In this document: positions 45,558 to 56,569 of the stretch, in pieces
Position numbering within the stretch: position 1 is the stretch's first letter
Layout: every line of letters starts with the position of its first letter
Assembly (NCBI GenBank): GCA_029948255.1
Contig: JALIZF010001763.1
Coordinates: forward strand, 186,001 to 250,000
Reading direction: 5' to 3'
DNA from: Telmatactis stephensoni
Lineage: Eukaryota; Cnidaria; Anthozoa; Actiniaria; Isophelliidae
DNA length: 64,000 nucleotides
Translations under genes and position numbers: made by a program
The notes under the pieces: model-generated
The model's input: the letters and a program-made list of their open reading frames with translations, nothing else
Told to the model about the DNA's origin: nothing
Database searches by the model: none

Positions 45558-46584
45558 CAGGCCCGTCGCTTGGGTGGTTCGATCTAACGAACCCCCCTCC
45601 CCTCCCACAGAATAAAATGGCCGTTTATATTAGCTTAGGTTACTTTTCCTTAACAAACTACAGTCACATTGTTGCATTTCTCTCTAAATGAACCTTTGGT
45701 AAAGCTAGTGAATTATTTATATGGTTTTATCAAGACCCAGACCTTCAGCTATTAAGTATTTAAGTATTATTTTATTTGAAGTATTTTCCACGATTCTCTA
45801 TATTTATTCTTTCATAATCTTTTTCTTTTTCTGTCTTTTCTCTCTCCTTTAATCAACAACTAACTAATATTGATTTTGAGACAAAAAAAAATTGGGCCCC
45901 TCGCCGGCTTCGAACCCGGCTCTTACATCTGCTCACTTGCTTCACAGTTCAAGGGTTTTCCAACTGCGCCACGGGATCGCGTAATTTGCACAACAATAGA
46001 TAGCCAATTCACGGGATACACTAGGTTATTTTGTTCTCCAAATCCATCAGTAGACCAGTTAGTCTAGTGGTAAGGTTCAGTCATTTACGGCCTAGGATCC
46101 GACTGTTTCCTCCCTCTTTGACTGCGAAGCTCGCTGCGTTCTACCGGATAGCGCGGAAGGGGCCGAAATCTTCATCCTATACGTAACATGCGATGATTCA
46201 GCGATTTGTCTGGATGCATGGTCCGATTTTTGGGGTTTTGCATAAAATTAGCATTCTAATTTCTTGGGGTAATGGGTTCGAGTCCTTCCTGAGCCAACAA
46301 CTTTTCTTTTTTCTTCTTTTTTCTGTTTTAAATGGATTCTATTTATCTTCTCTAATTTTTCTTGGCTTAAAATTCAGGTTTCAAACGAAAAAAAACCTAC
46401 ATAAGCGGGCTTTACATTAGCTTGATGCTTTCAAATTTTGCGTAATTTAGAAAAACATGCACATTCCTTGAAATAAGAGTTATCTAAAAAAAATTCATTC
46501 CACTTTCCAAAAGCCAGCGGGACCTCTGATACTTATACAGGTCATTCTGAAGCATTCCCTAATCCAGCCGAAAATGGTGGAAAT
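45558..46584. mobile_element. 1.0-kb element with two tRNA-like modules, copy B
   Basis: Starts CAGGCCCGTCGCTTGG like copy A (22126-23217) and stays alignable with it through both tRNA-like modules to AATGGTGGAAA. The right 9-bp end is not recognisable. It contains pseudo-tRNA 45895-45978 (minus; B-box GGGTTCGAAGCC) and a plus-strand A-box near 46057 and B-box GGGTTCGAGTCC near 46273. Confidence 0.75.
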
Positions 46585-46737
46585 CGAACCTCCCCTATCA
46601 ATGTGCTTGCGACCAGCCAGCAGTTCTGCCGACAATATGAAGTTCTGAGTATGACTTTTATAAAGTTTTAACGGTATTGAAATAGTGAAATTGTTATAAC
46701 GTCTTGAAAAATACACGCAATTGGAAAAAATATAATA

Positions 46738-46862
46738 ACTTAGAAAAATTGTTCGAGAGTGGATTTGACGGTTAATGTTTTTGACGGTTGACGGTTAAAG
46801 TTTTCCTCATTTGACGGTTGACGGTTATAATTTAGGCCGTTTGACGGTTGGCGGTTAACCTT
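46738..46862. repeat. TTGACGGTTGACGGTTA minisatellite
   Basis: Four degenerate units of about 33 bp, each carrying the double word TTTGACGGTTGACGGTTA. Intergenic. Confidence 0.75.
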
Positions 46863-47274
46863 ATTGAGACCCTCATTTATCGCTGACGGCCTTGGTGGCC
46901 TCGTTTTGGTGCATTTTCAAAACTTTAAAACGTCATATCTTGTTATAAAGAATTCTGTACTTTCTCTCAAAACTCATACATATTTTCTACATCAGCAAGC
47001 TCCATAATTTCATCGATTTTTCATTCTAGAAACAATAGTATTCTAATAAGCAATATGCACTAATAGGTCATGTGACCCTACCTCCGGTCTCTCAAGCAGC
47101 AGCGTCTCGATATTAGTAAGATAGCAAAGTTTCAGCTCATAAGATGTAATATAAGACCAAGAGAGCATAAACATACTCTAATTCCTTTGTTTTCTCAGTA
47201 TTGTATTTATCTATTACACTCTAACTAGTACACTTTGTTTCATGGGTTAATGAAAACCACTCTAGGCCGATTTT

Positions 47275-47627
47275 CCCGGGGTGGGGTGGGGGTGGGGGTA
47301 CGCCCCTATATTCGCTATACGGGTACGTGCCGCCAAATAGGGTAGGGTTTTCAGCGATTTTACTCTGGAACAGGGTATATAAAAATCGTAATTGCTCTCT
47401 GATCTGGAACAGGGTATTTATTTAACAAAGTTCGTCTAAAAGGCCGGGCTAAAAGGGGTTAACGACACGTCAACTTGGCCGAAACAATGAAATGAGGTAG
47501 GCATTTACTCTGGAACAGGGTTTCAAGTTGGAAATTTTGCTCTGGAACAGGGTCAGGGTTCGACGGGGTCAGCGGCACATCCCTACCCAAAACTGGAAGG
47601 AATACCCCCCCCCCCCCCCCTCCCGGG
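47275..47627. mobile_element. CCCGGGGTGGGG element with 8-bp TSD, copy 2
   Basis: Left end CCCGGGGTGGGGTGGGG, right end a C-run then TCCCGGG; flanks 47267-47274 and 47628-47635 are both CCGATTTT. The interior repeats CTCTGGAACAGGGT. Same family as 37264-37672. It ends about 290 bp before the zinc-finger gene's noncoding exon. Confidence 0.85.
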
Positions 47628-47939
47628 CCGATTTTGCTTGCTGCAGTAATAAGTAATTAACATTCTTTCGAGTGCTTTTCTAATTACAGTATTTCAAACA
47701 AAGAACACTATTTTCAGTGGCCACACTAGTGTGCATATATCATACAGATGCACACTGATCGGGGGTTCAACCAGTTCAATGATATCCTGCAGCGGCATAT
47801 CATGCTTGATATTGTATTGGTTAACAACGTTTGCTGTAGGGTTTGAGTAGATTTTTGCGTCTATAACTTCTGATCATGACGTCGCTGATAACCTTTTCAC
47901 GAGGGGTTCACCTTGGGCCTCCTGTGGTGTTACAGGAGA

Positions 47940-47992
47940 GGGACTAAGACCAACTATCGAGTTGTGTCGGCCATCTTGAAATTTGGTAGAAG
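47940..47992 (+). promoter_or_regulatory. Probable noncoding first exon and promoter of zinc-finger gene 1
   Basis: CGGCCATCTTGAAATTTG (a YY1-type GCCATCTT word) is followed by donor AAG|GTAGGT at 47993, and an acceptor CCACATAG precedes 48400, 55 bases before the ATG. The paralogue has the same arrangement (GGCCATCTTGG, donor at 53260). That both copies keep it supports a real 5' UTR exon. The 5' end is unknown. Confidence 0.5.
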
Positions 47993-48454
47993 GTAGGTTT
48001 CACCAGTTTTGAATCGGAATTGTCGAAAATGTGTTGATATTAAGCCATCAGCTACTCGTTAATTAAAACCAAAGTCGATGGAAGACCTTACTTCTTTGGT
48101 ATTGTGAGTTGCTTGGTTGTTTTTGTTTTTGTGAGCTTTAGTAGACAGCACTGCTTCATTACAAAAGCTTTAATTGGGTTTTTATTTTGTAATTAGCCAA
48201 TTTTTTGCTTCCCTCAACAACTTTCAGCTGGCTAAAAGATCAACGTAGCCAGTGATATCGCCATTGGCTGCTGGTATCTAGAGGAGAGAAAAAGATTGCA
48301 TAAGCCAGGCTGCACTAATATTTCCAGTATTGAATAGAATAGATATATTGCATTTAATTATACCCAAATTAATTATTTTATTATGATCATTCCACATAGG
48401 GCTTATTTACACAGAAAACTGAAAAAATCATCTAGAGTAAGACATTGATGCAGC

Positions 48455-50365
48455 ATGAAGACATATAACACTGTTGCTATAGAAACTGATATAAATGGTA
48501 TTGATGGCAACGAAGAACTGGCTGCTCTATTTGCTAGAGCTTTGGATGTTTGTCAGACTACTGAAACCTCTCAAAAGATGTGCTCTTCTTCACCTTCAAG
48601 TGCACAAAATTTATCATCTGTAAATGCAAGACATTGCACATGTAATGAAGAAATTGGTTCCAGTCAATGTTTTGAGTGTTTACTGTCTGTACAGGATGTT
48701 TTTACACAAGTCAAACAAGAAATTCAAGAGGCAAGAGAGGAAGCTCTAAATGATGTTAAAACTGAAGAAACTAATGATGAAAGTTCTGTAAATGAAATAG
48801 ATGAAGAAGAATCAACAAGCCATCTTGAAGAACAACACGTAACAACATGCTCTGAAGAAATCCAATGTTCAGTTTGTGATGAAGTGTATGGAAGCAAAGA
48901 GTCCTTCAATCAACACATAGAAACACATGGAGAAAGTCCAGCTGCACAAGCTACAGAGATCATGGATGAAAGCATGGTGTGTGTAGCTGACAAATGTGTT
49001 CAGATTAATTATGATGAAATATTGTTCTCAATGGAAGGACTACTTCCTCATCATTTAACCAAGCACAATGAAATATCATGTGTCATTGAGGAAAGTGGAG
49101 GAAATGAAGACCAACAAACCATGGAGGAAACCCAGACAACTGTGCATGATATTGATGAGAGTTTAATTTTGGAAAATGGTGAAGCAGGCATCAACAGCAA
49201 CTTTATGAGAGACAACTTAATTCATAATCAGAAAAAAATCACAAGTATAAAGACAAACAAAATACAAGAAATTCAAGAGGCAAGAGAGGAAGCTCTAAAT
49301 GATCAACAGGTTAAAACTGAAGAAACTAATGATGAAAGTTCTGTAAATGAAATAGATGAAGAATCAACAAGCCATCTTGAAGAACAACATGTAACAACAT
49401 GGTCTGAAGAAATCCTAAAATGTTCAGTTTGTGATGAAGTGTATGGAAGCAAAGAGTCCTTCAATCAACACATAGAAACACATGGAGAAAGTTCAGCTGC
49501 ACAAGCTACAGAGATCATGGATGAAAGCATGGTGTGTGTAGCTGACAAATGTGTTCAGATTAATTATGATGAAATATTGTTCTCAATTGAGGGACTACTT
49601 CCTCAACATTTGACCAAGCACAATGAAATACATGTACCATGTGTTGTTAAGGGAAGTGGTAGAAATACAGACCAACAAACCACAGAGGAAGTCCAGACAG
49701 CTGGACATGTTGATGAGAGTTTAATCTTTGAAAATGGTGAAGCAGTAATCAACAGCAACATTGCGGGAGAACAATTGACTAATCAGCAGAAAATAGTCAC
49801 ATGTATGAAAACAAAGAAAAATGAAAGTAATTATGAAAAGTTTATTTGTTCTTACTGCAAAAAGGGCTGTCAGACTGCATCAAATCTCAGAAGACATGTT
49901 CGGATTCATACCAATGAAAAATTCTATCAGTGTCAACACTGTGATAAGTCATTTAATCAAAGTAGTGCTCTCAAAATACATACCATGAGACATGTTGGTG
50001 AAAGACCACACAAATGTTCACTGTGTAGTAAGGCATTTGTACTAAAAATTGAACTTGTTTATCACTTGCGAACACACACAGGAGAAAGACCATATAAATG
50101 TGGATATTGTTATCACACTTTTAAAAGAAAGAACAATCTTGATCAGCATGTGCAGCAAATACACAATAGAGAAAAGCCCCATAAATGTAACCATTGTGAG
50201 AAAAGTTATACAAGAAAGGACCATTTAGAGCAACATTTGCTAATATACACTGGAGAAAGGCCATATAAATGTGAATATTGTGAGAAGAGTTTTAGAAGAA
50301 AGAGTCATCTTACTCGGCATCTGCTCATACACAAGAAAAAGGGGATCCTAGCAATTACACATTAG
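48455..50365 (+). CDS. C2H2 zinc-finger protein 1 (636 residues, single coding exon)
   Basis: The ATG at 48455 gives an uninterrupted 636-codon frame. Seen: a conserved N-terminal block (MKTYNTVAIETDINGIDG) shared with the paralogue at 54328; an acidic region holding a canonical finger (CSVCDEVYGSKESFNQHIETH); a second near-copy of that 170-residue region (about 90-272 and 273-455); then six C-terminal fingers (about 463-630) with TGERPYKC-type linkers. In finger five the last His is Tyr (HLLIYTGE), probably weakening zinc binding. Known: such arrays bind DNA in the nucleus, usually as transcription regulators. Targets cannot be read here. No introns interrupt the coding part. AATAAA words at 51066 and 51081 could serve the 3' end. 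Confidence 0.95.
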   Translation: MKTYNTVAIETDINGIDGNEELAALFARALDVCQTTETSQKMCSSSPSSAQNLSSVNARHCTCNEEIGSSQCFECLLSVQDVFTQVKQEIQEAREEALNDVKTEETNDESSVNEIDEEESTSHLEEQHVTTCSEEIQCSVCDEVYGSKESFNQHIETHGESPAAQATEIMDESMVCVADKCVQINYDEILFSMEGLLPHHLTKHNEISCVIEESGGNEDQQTMEETQTTVHDIDESLILENGEAGINSNFMRDNLIHNQKKITSIKTNKIQEIQEAREEALNDQQVKTEETNDESSVNEIDEESTSHLEEQHVTTWSEEILKCSVCDEVYGSKESFNQHIETHGESSAAQATEIMDESMVCVADKCVQINYDEILFSIEGLLPQHLTKHNEIHVPCVVKGSGRNTDQQTTEEVQTAGHVDESLIFENGEAVINSNIAGEQLTNQQKIVTCMKTKKNESNYEKFICSYCKKGCQTASNLRRHVRIHTNEKFYQCQHCDKSFNQSSALKIHTMRHVGERPHKCSLCSKAFVLKIELVYHLRTHTGERPYKCGYCYHTFKRKNNLDQHVQQIHNREKPHKCNHCEKSYTRKDHLEQHLLIYTGERPYKCEYCEKSFRRKSHLTRHLLIHKKKGILAITH

Positions 50366-50485
50366 TGAAATATCGCACCTAAACTTAGTGATTCCTTCAT
50401 TCATATACTTTTCATGTAAACTCAGTGAGTAAAAATATTATGTACTTATTCACACAGTTTATGTCAGGAGTATATGCATTATTTG

Positions 50486-50715
50486 CAGGGGCATACCCAG
50501 GAGTCTTGCTGGGTGGGTGCACATCAAATGGAAATGGAACTATGTCTTCACTTGCTTTGTCTAAATGCTTTCCCTTTCCCCAACATTTTGCTGCTCAGTG
50601 AGGGGGAGGGGAGGGGAAGTGGACCTGCTGCTCAGTGACAGCTAGTGCAATTATAAATGAGCAGACCATTAGCTTCTAAAGGGGGGCATGTGCACCCCCC
50701 TTGGTTATGGCCCTG
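50486..50715. mobile_element. Element with CAGGGGCATACCCAGG ends and 5-bp TSD
   Basis: CAGGGGCATACCCAGG at the left and TTGGTTATGGCCCTG at the right are imperfect inverted repeats. Flanks 50481-50485 and 50716-50720 are both ATTTG. It lies in the 3' region of zinc-finger gene 1. Inner arms GGTGGGTGCACA / TGTGCACCCCCC pair too. Confidence 0.75.
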
Positions 50716-51099
50716 ATTTGTGGGTGTGGAAGGGGGTACCCTGTGAGGGTTGAAACAGAAAGGTCAGGGGCAAAAGTTCCAATGATTCATACAGCACAAC
50801 TTCTTGACAAGCTATAAATGAACAATACAGAGATGCCTGATCCATGCTATGCTGCTGTAATATAAAATAGAAGCCAAAGTGAGAGGAAGGTAAAATGCTT
50901 CCTTTACAGCTACTTTGAGACCATGGGCAAGTGGCATAATTATGTCCCACAGTAATGACCACTAAAGCTGCAGATGTGAAGACCAATCATTACCATAATA
51001 CAATTTATTTGTTCTGAACATACAAATGCAGCTAGTTCTCACTAGTAATCCTTTTTTCACTGCTAAATAAAATCACTCTACAAATAAAGAAGTGAGCAC

Positions 51100-53190
51100 C
51101 ACATCATACGTAGTATTCATTCCAGCAACCATCAGTCAGGTCTCACTCAAAAATCACATACAAAGCTAGATAAATTTTATTCTAAATAATTTTGTACATA
51201 AAACTAACTGTTTGGTATATATAGAAACAAAACTTTCAGAAAATATATAAAAATCCCGAACTATGTCACTTGGTAGTATCAATATGTTCTCATACTTTTA
51301 GATCTGTCTAACCTAAAAGACCGTGCATGTTAATATTACATATTGTGAAAAGATATTTGACATTTTGTATCATTGTGGAGAATGTCCCTAAATTTATGTT
51401 TACAAGAATAACCCATACTGGTACCAATACAGCCCCAGTATTGTATTGTGTTACATTCAAACCAGTTACAGCCTGCTTACATGCAGGCTGCATCTGTTAG
51501 AGTTGCAAGGACTTCTATAGTTTATGAATGGTTGATACAGCAAGGGGACCTTATTTGGAGTGAGGTGCGTGATTGCGGAAAAAGTAAGTACAGTAATATA
51601 TTTCTTTATAGAACGAACGGTGTGCTTAATTTGCACATTTGCATAAAGTTTCTGCAATCGTGCACCTTAGTGCTTATTTGGGGACTAATCAATATTTAAG
51701 TTGATGAAGGGGGATGGTATGTTTTTCTTTGAAAAAGGGGTTGGCCCCTAAAAGTTTTCACGGCCTTGATGGGGGTTCCAAACTTTAGAGGCACATATAG
51801 AAGAAGCAAGTATGACCAGTTATGTTAATACATAAAATCTGTTTTCAGCACTAAATTATATTTATAATTATTTAATTTAATAATTATATTTTGATTATTC
51901 ATAATTATTTAAATTACATTATTATTTTTATAACAGTAAATTGTCCATAGCAATTTATATTGCTAATTTGTAAATCACACAACATTTGTGCTGAAACACA
52001 TGATTGATAACTAAAAAGTGCCAACAGCTGTCCATTTTCATGAACATGAGATAATGAAGTAATTGCATTCCAAGACTGAAATGCAACATGGGTAAATTAA
52101 GTCTATAATTGGACAACAAAAGGCTCTAATAACACCTCTTTATTCTCTCTCTCAAACACTGAATCTCAGCAAACTTTTCAAAACTTTTCTGTGTATGTTG
52201 GTTGCAAAGAATAATCAAAATTCTACATTCACAATGCATTTCTCTTTCTCTTTAAATGTAATTTGCAAATTATATAACTAATAAAGGACAGCCTTTTTGA
52301 AAAGGGTATATAATAACTTTTGCATGCATTGTTTATTTGTTTGTTTGTATTTAATGGTAGTTATCTCTTATCTTTCAAATTTATCTCATTTGTATAAGGG
52401 AGCCTCTAATAATAGAATGATGTGTGTGTGTGAAAGGGGGGGGGAAGGGAGGTGAATTTTTTGGAGTTTACCTTATCTGATCCCAACCCTCCGTCTTGAA
52501 TAATAATCCTGTAAGAGAGCGTCTCATGATTCAGCTTCTGTGGTAGTGCAATTCTGATCCTTGTTTTAGCTTCCCTAAATAGCCCAATGTAGCTTTAGAT
52601 ACCCATAGGGTGGAGCATTGATGGAAGGGAGGGGACTAGAGGGTGCAACATCTGACAAACTCCTGTAAGATCACTTTTGAGTGAAAGGGATTCGGAAGCC
52701 TTATTTCGGTTTTGCGTTAACTGACAAGCGAGACAAATGGCTTGCACCCAAGGCAGACTTATGGGAATCATCAAGGATCCTTGGGAGTCTTACTCTAGTA
52801 ATGGGATGGTGAAACAGCGCACGCACGAACGCACATATTTTGTGCTATTTTTGGAATCAATTTCCCGCAAATCGTTCCTGTAAATTTTGTCGTCGCTTCT
52901 CTCAACTTTAAGTACCAGCCATTGTTCAAACATTGTACCCACCTCTTGGACAGTGCCTTTGTTTTGTTGTTTTTCTACTTTCTTAATTTTTGTATTTTAG
53001 CTATGGTTTGTCCAATAAAGTTGTGAAAAAAATTGTTGATATTGATTACATCTGTGCTTGAATACTTATTAAGCTCACTTAGGGGAAAGTCTAAAGAAAA
53101 CAATATTCTAAAAATATTGCTTGGGATTCCTGTGATCAAGACGCGGACGCGCAAAAGCCCGCGAAAACTGACGCATGCGCAGTCGTTTTG
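51100..53190. other. Spacer between the zinc-finger paralogues
   Basis: AT-rich, with short open frames only. I see no supported exon or bounded mobile element; a GTGTGTGTGAAAGGGGGGGG run lies at 52420-52445. A 16-bp hairpin of gene 2's intron is listed separately. Confidence 0.45.
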
Positions 53191-53259
53191 CCGCGGTAGT
53201 GCTAGTGTCCATATGCATGTGGCCATCTTGGATTGCATTCGTGCATACATATTATGAAG
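53160..53259 (+). promoter_or_regulatory. Probable noncoding first exon and promoter of zinc-finger gene 2
   Basis: Contains ACGCATGCGCAG (NRF1-like) at about 53171, GGCCATCTTGG (YY1-type) at 53221 and a donor GAAG|GTAGGC at 53260. An acceptor TTTCCACACAG precedes 54283, 45 bases before the ATG. The layout mirrors gene 1. Confidence 0.5.
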
Positions 53260-53811
53260 GTAGGCTCTATCTCATTTTTCACCACTTTTAAGTTGGATCT
53301 GTCCAAAAGGCAAAATCATTCGTTAATCATTCGTTACTCAAAGTCAATAGACTGAAACGTCTTCTTTGGTATTCTGAGTTTCGGCTGTTTTCCTTGTCAG
53401 ACAACACAGTGTTGGAATTTGCCAGTTATTGCTCAAAATCTAATAAAAAACTTTGATATAAGATACTCAAAGAATCACACTTTCTTTAAATTGTTAGGAA
53501 TATCAACAGTTTTTTTTTCTTTGTTATCGCGATGGAATTTGCGCGTTTCTTTAAAAAATTGATAAAAATCAGTTGTACGCATATGTTGAAAGTATTCTGA
53601 CAGTTTATATAAGTTAAGTAAGTCTTATCGAGGTAAATATTCCTAAAATCGCTATTCACTGACAGTAATTTTTTGTTTTAGTAAACTAACTCCACAACCC
53701 AACACCGACTAAAAAATACTTTATTGTAAAAATAGTTCAAAACAATTTAAATCCTTGCAAACAACTGATGTTCAAAGACGACAGATATTTGGATTTGTTA
53801 GAAAAACTAGC

Positions 53812-53849
53812 AGGAGTCCATTACTATCCTAGTAATGGACTCCTGAAAC
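53812..53849. repeat. Perfect 16-bp-arm hairpin
   Basis: CAGGAGTCCATTACTA and TAGTAATGGACTCCTG flank a three-base loop. It lies in the putative 5' UTR intron of zinc-finger gene 2. A-rich before and after; no terminator role is expected in this context. Confidence 0.85.
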
Positions 53850-54327
53850 TAGTCAAAACTTGAAATGCAAGTCGCTTGAATCAAAGTTATTATTACAAAG
53901 TTTGCCGTCATTTTTCTTAATATAAACATTCTATATAAATTCTCGCCAAAATATTTATGAATGGTTATTGGAAAAATTAAAGTACTGATGAAAAATCACA
54001 ATTTTCTGGAGTAAAATTTAACGCCGATTCCAAAATATGAAAAGAAAAAGAAGGGGTGTCCCGTATTTTTTTACAGAAAATAGTTTTTTCCTTCATGCAC
54101 GTGAATATTTTTGAGAACCACGTATATGTTCAAACAGCCTTACGAAGAGAAGGCAACTGAAAGCTTGTATAAACCAAAGTTCTACTGATTACTAGGATTC
54201 AAAAAGACATCAGTATGCATTTAACTTGAATATACCTAATTAACCTATATTAACAATCTTTATCAAATTCATTTCCACACAGGCAACCACAAAATTCCCT
54301 TTAGAAAAAGACATCATTGAATACAAT

Positions 54328-55935
54328 ATGAAGACATATAACACTGTTGCTATAGAAACTGATATAAATGGTGTTGATGGCAATGAAGAACTGGCTGCTC
54401 TATTTGCTAGAGCTTTGGAAGTTTGTCAGACTACTGAAACCTCTCAAGAGATGTGTAGTTCTTCACCTTCAAGTACTCAAAGTCTATCACCAGAAAATGT
54501 GATAAAATGCAAGAGTGAGATGGGTTCTAATAAATGGTTTGAGTGTGTACAGTCTGATTTTACACAAATCAAGCAAGAAATTCACGAGGCAAGAAAGGAA
54601 GCACTAAATAATCAAGTTAAAGAAACTGATTATGAAAGTTGTGGAAAACGTCCAGCCTTACAAGCTACAGCGGTCATGGATGAAAGTATGGAATGTCTGC
54701 CACAAAATTGCGTCAAAGCAAATGTGAAATGTGAACAATATGATGAAATGTTCTCATTTGAAGGGCTACTTGTTGAACATCGTTTAACCAAGCACAATGA
54801 AATATCATGTGTCATTGAGGAAAGTGGAGGAAATGAAGACCAACAAACCATGGAGGAGACCCAGACAGCTGGACATGATATTGATGAGAGTTTAATTTTG
54901 GAAAATGGTGAAGCAGTTATCAACAGCAACTTTATGAGAGACAACTTAATTCATAATCAGAAAAAAATCACAAGTATAAAGACAAACAAAACGCAAAGAG
55001 GAAAGGAAAAACCGTTTATTTGTCTTTACTGCAATAAGGACTTCCAGAAAGAAAGTGATCTTGAAAGACATGTTCGGATTCATACTAATGAAAGACCCTT
55101 CCATTGTCAACACTGTGATAAGTCATTTATTCAAAAAACTGCTCTGAAAGTACATACCATGAGACATGTTGGTGACAAACCACACAAATGTTCACTTTGC
55201 AGTAAGGCATTTGTGCAAAAACAGGAGCTTGTTGTGCATATGCGAACACACACTGGAGAAAAACTTTATAAATGTGAAAGATGCAATAAAGCTTTTGTAT
55301 TAAAGAAAACTCTTGATCAGCATTTGCTAAGACACACTGGAGAAAGACCATATAAATGTGAATATTGTGAGAAAGGCTTTATCAGAAAGGACAGTCTTGA
55401 TCTGCATCTGCGAACGCACACCGGAGAAAGACCACATAAATGCCAGTATTGTGAGAAATGCTATACAAAAAGAGACCATCTTGTCCAGCATCTACTTATA
55501 CACACTGGAGACAGACAGCATAAATGTAAATATTGTCATAAAGCTTTTACACAAAAGAGCAATCTTGTTCGACATCTGCAAACGCACGCCGAAAAAAGAG
55601 CACATAGATGTAAATATTGCGAGAAAGTTTTTTCAAGAGAGCGCGTTCTTGTTCAGCATCTGCGAATACACACCGGAGAAAGACAGGAAAGACAGTATGA
55701 ATGTAAATATTGTGACAAAGCTTTTGCAAAAAAGGGCAATCTTGTTCAGCATCTGCGAATACACACTGGAGAAAGGCCACATAAATGTAAATATTGCGAG
55801 AAAGGTTTTGCAAGAAAGGGCAGTCTTATTCAACATCTGCGAATACACACTGGAGAAAGACCACATCAATGTGATTATTGCAAGAAGGGTTTTACTGCCA
55901 AAGGCAGTCTTGTTCGGCATCTGCGCAAACACTAA
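54328..55935 (+). CDS. C2H2 zinc-finger protein 2 (535 residues, single coding exon)
   Basis: Paralogue of the gene at 48455, same strand, about 4 kb downstream. The N-terminus (MKTYNTVAIETDINGVDG) and the block NEISCVIEESGGNEDQQTME are nearly identical in DNA to gene 1. It lacks gene 1's internal duplication, and its upstream finger is degenerate (CEQYDEMF, second Cys lost). It has 11 C-terminal fingers (about 229-535) in regular C-x2-C-x12-H-x3-H form with TGERPHKC linkers, one linker lengthened (TGERQERQYEC). Known: long arrays like this read extended DNA sites. It stops at TAA 55933-55935; beyond it the gene 1 tail sequence (GGGGATCCTAGCAATTAC) is still present untranslated. AATAAA at 56564 is a likely polyadenylation signal. 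Confidence 0.95.
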   Translation: MKTYNTVAIETDINGVDGNEELAALFARALEVCQTTETSQEMCSSSPSSTQSLSPENVIKCKSEMGSNKWFECVQSDFTQIKQEIHEARKEALNNQVKETDYESCGKRPALQATAVMDESMECLPQNCVKANVKCEQYDEMFSFEGLLVEHRLTKHNEISCVIEESGGNEDQQTMEETQTAGHDIDESLILENGEAVINSNFMRDNLIHNQKKITSIKTNKTQRGKEKPFICLYCNKDFQKESDLERHVRIHTNERPFHCQHCDKSFIQKTALKVHTMRHVGDKPHKCSLCSKAFVQKQELVVHMRTHTGEKLYKCERCNKAFVLKKTLDQHLLRHTGERPYKCEYCEKGFIRKDSLDLHLRTHTGERPHKCQYCEKCYTKRDHLVQHLLIHTGDRQHKCKYCHKAFTQKSNLVRHLQTHAEKRAHRCKYCEKVFSRERVLVQHLRIHTGERQERQYECKYCDKAFAKKGNLVQHLRIHTGERPHKCKYCEKGFARKGSLIQHLRIHTGERPHQCDYCKKGFTAKGSLVRHLRKH

Positions 55936-56214
55936 AGAAAGGATATTTGTCAAGCGAAAGGGGATCCTAGCAATTACTCAGTAAAGAAACAAAACGGCTT
56001 TGTGACTCTGGTAGAATATAAGGAATTATCTAATATTATGTACAAGCTTATAATTATTCGTACACTTCTGACATAGCTTTCTATATATCAATGAGAAAAT
56101 ATTATTAAGTTTTCTTGTATCTGTGAGGAATTTCTACAAGTCATGTGAGACTCTATACTGAGATACCAACACCACCATGGTACTATTTATATTGACACAT
56201 CAGAACCTGCTATA

Positions 56215-56419
56215 AGGCCTACTCCGGGCCCCAAAATCGCCTGAAATCGCCTAATATCGCTTAGTATCGCACGATCGCCTAATATCGCCCAAGATCGCTC
56301 AATATCGCCCAAGAGCGCCTAACAGCGCCAACTTGAAATGGCTAAAATTTCCCAATATCGCCTAAAATCGCATAAGATCGCCCAAAATAACGGCGATTTT
56401 AGGGCCCGGGGTAGGCCTT
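56215..56419. mobile_element. MITE with AAGGCCTACTCCGGGCCCC ends, internal 10-bp array and 6-bp TSD
   Basis: AAGGCCTACTCCGGGCCCC mirrors GGGCCCGGGGTAGGCCTT with one mismatch. Flanks 56209-56214 and 56420-56425 are both GCTATA. The interior is about 14 degenerate AATATCGCCT units. It lies in the 3' UTR or just past zinc-finger gene 2, before the AATAAA at 56564. Confidence 0.85.
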
Positions 56420-56569
56420 GCTATAGTTACAAGAACCCTTTTAGCTAGTTCTTCAATCGTTGTTAAAGCTTTAAATTGTTGAAGGTATAATTAAAGTATA
56501 CATTTATATCTATAGACTAAACCTTTTTTTGTTTCCAATATTTTACAACCTTTTAAAAGTTTTAATAAA

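Noticed and set aside
55358..55984. 208-codon frame overlapping zinc-finger gene 2
   Set aside because: A shifted frame of the finger repeats; the in-frame C2H2 pattern belongs to the 54328-55935 frame.
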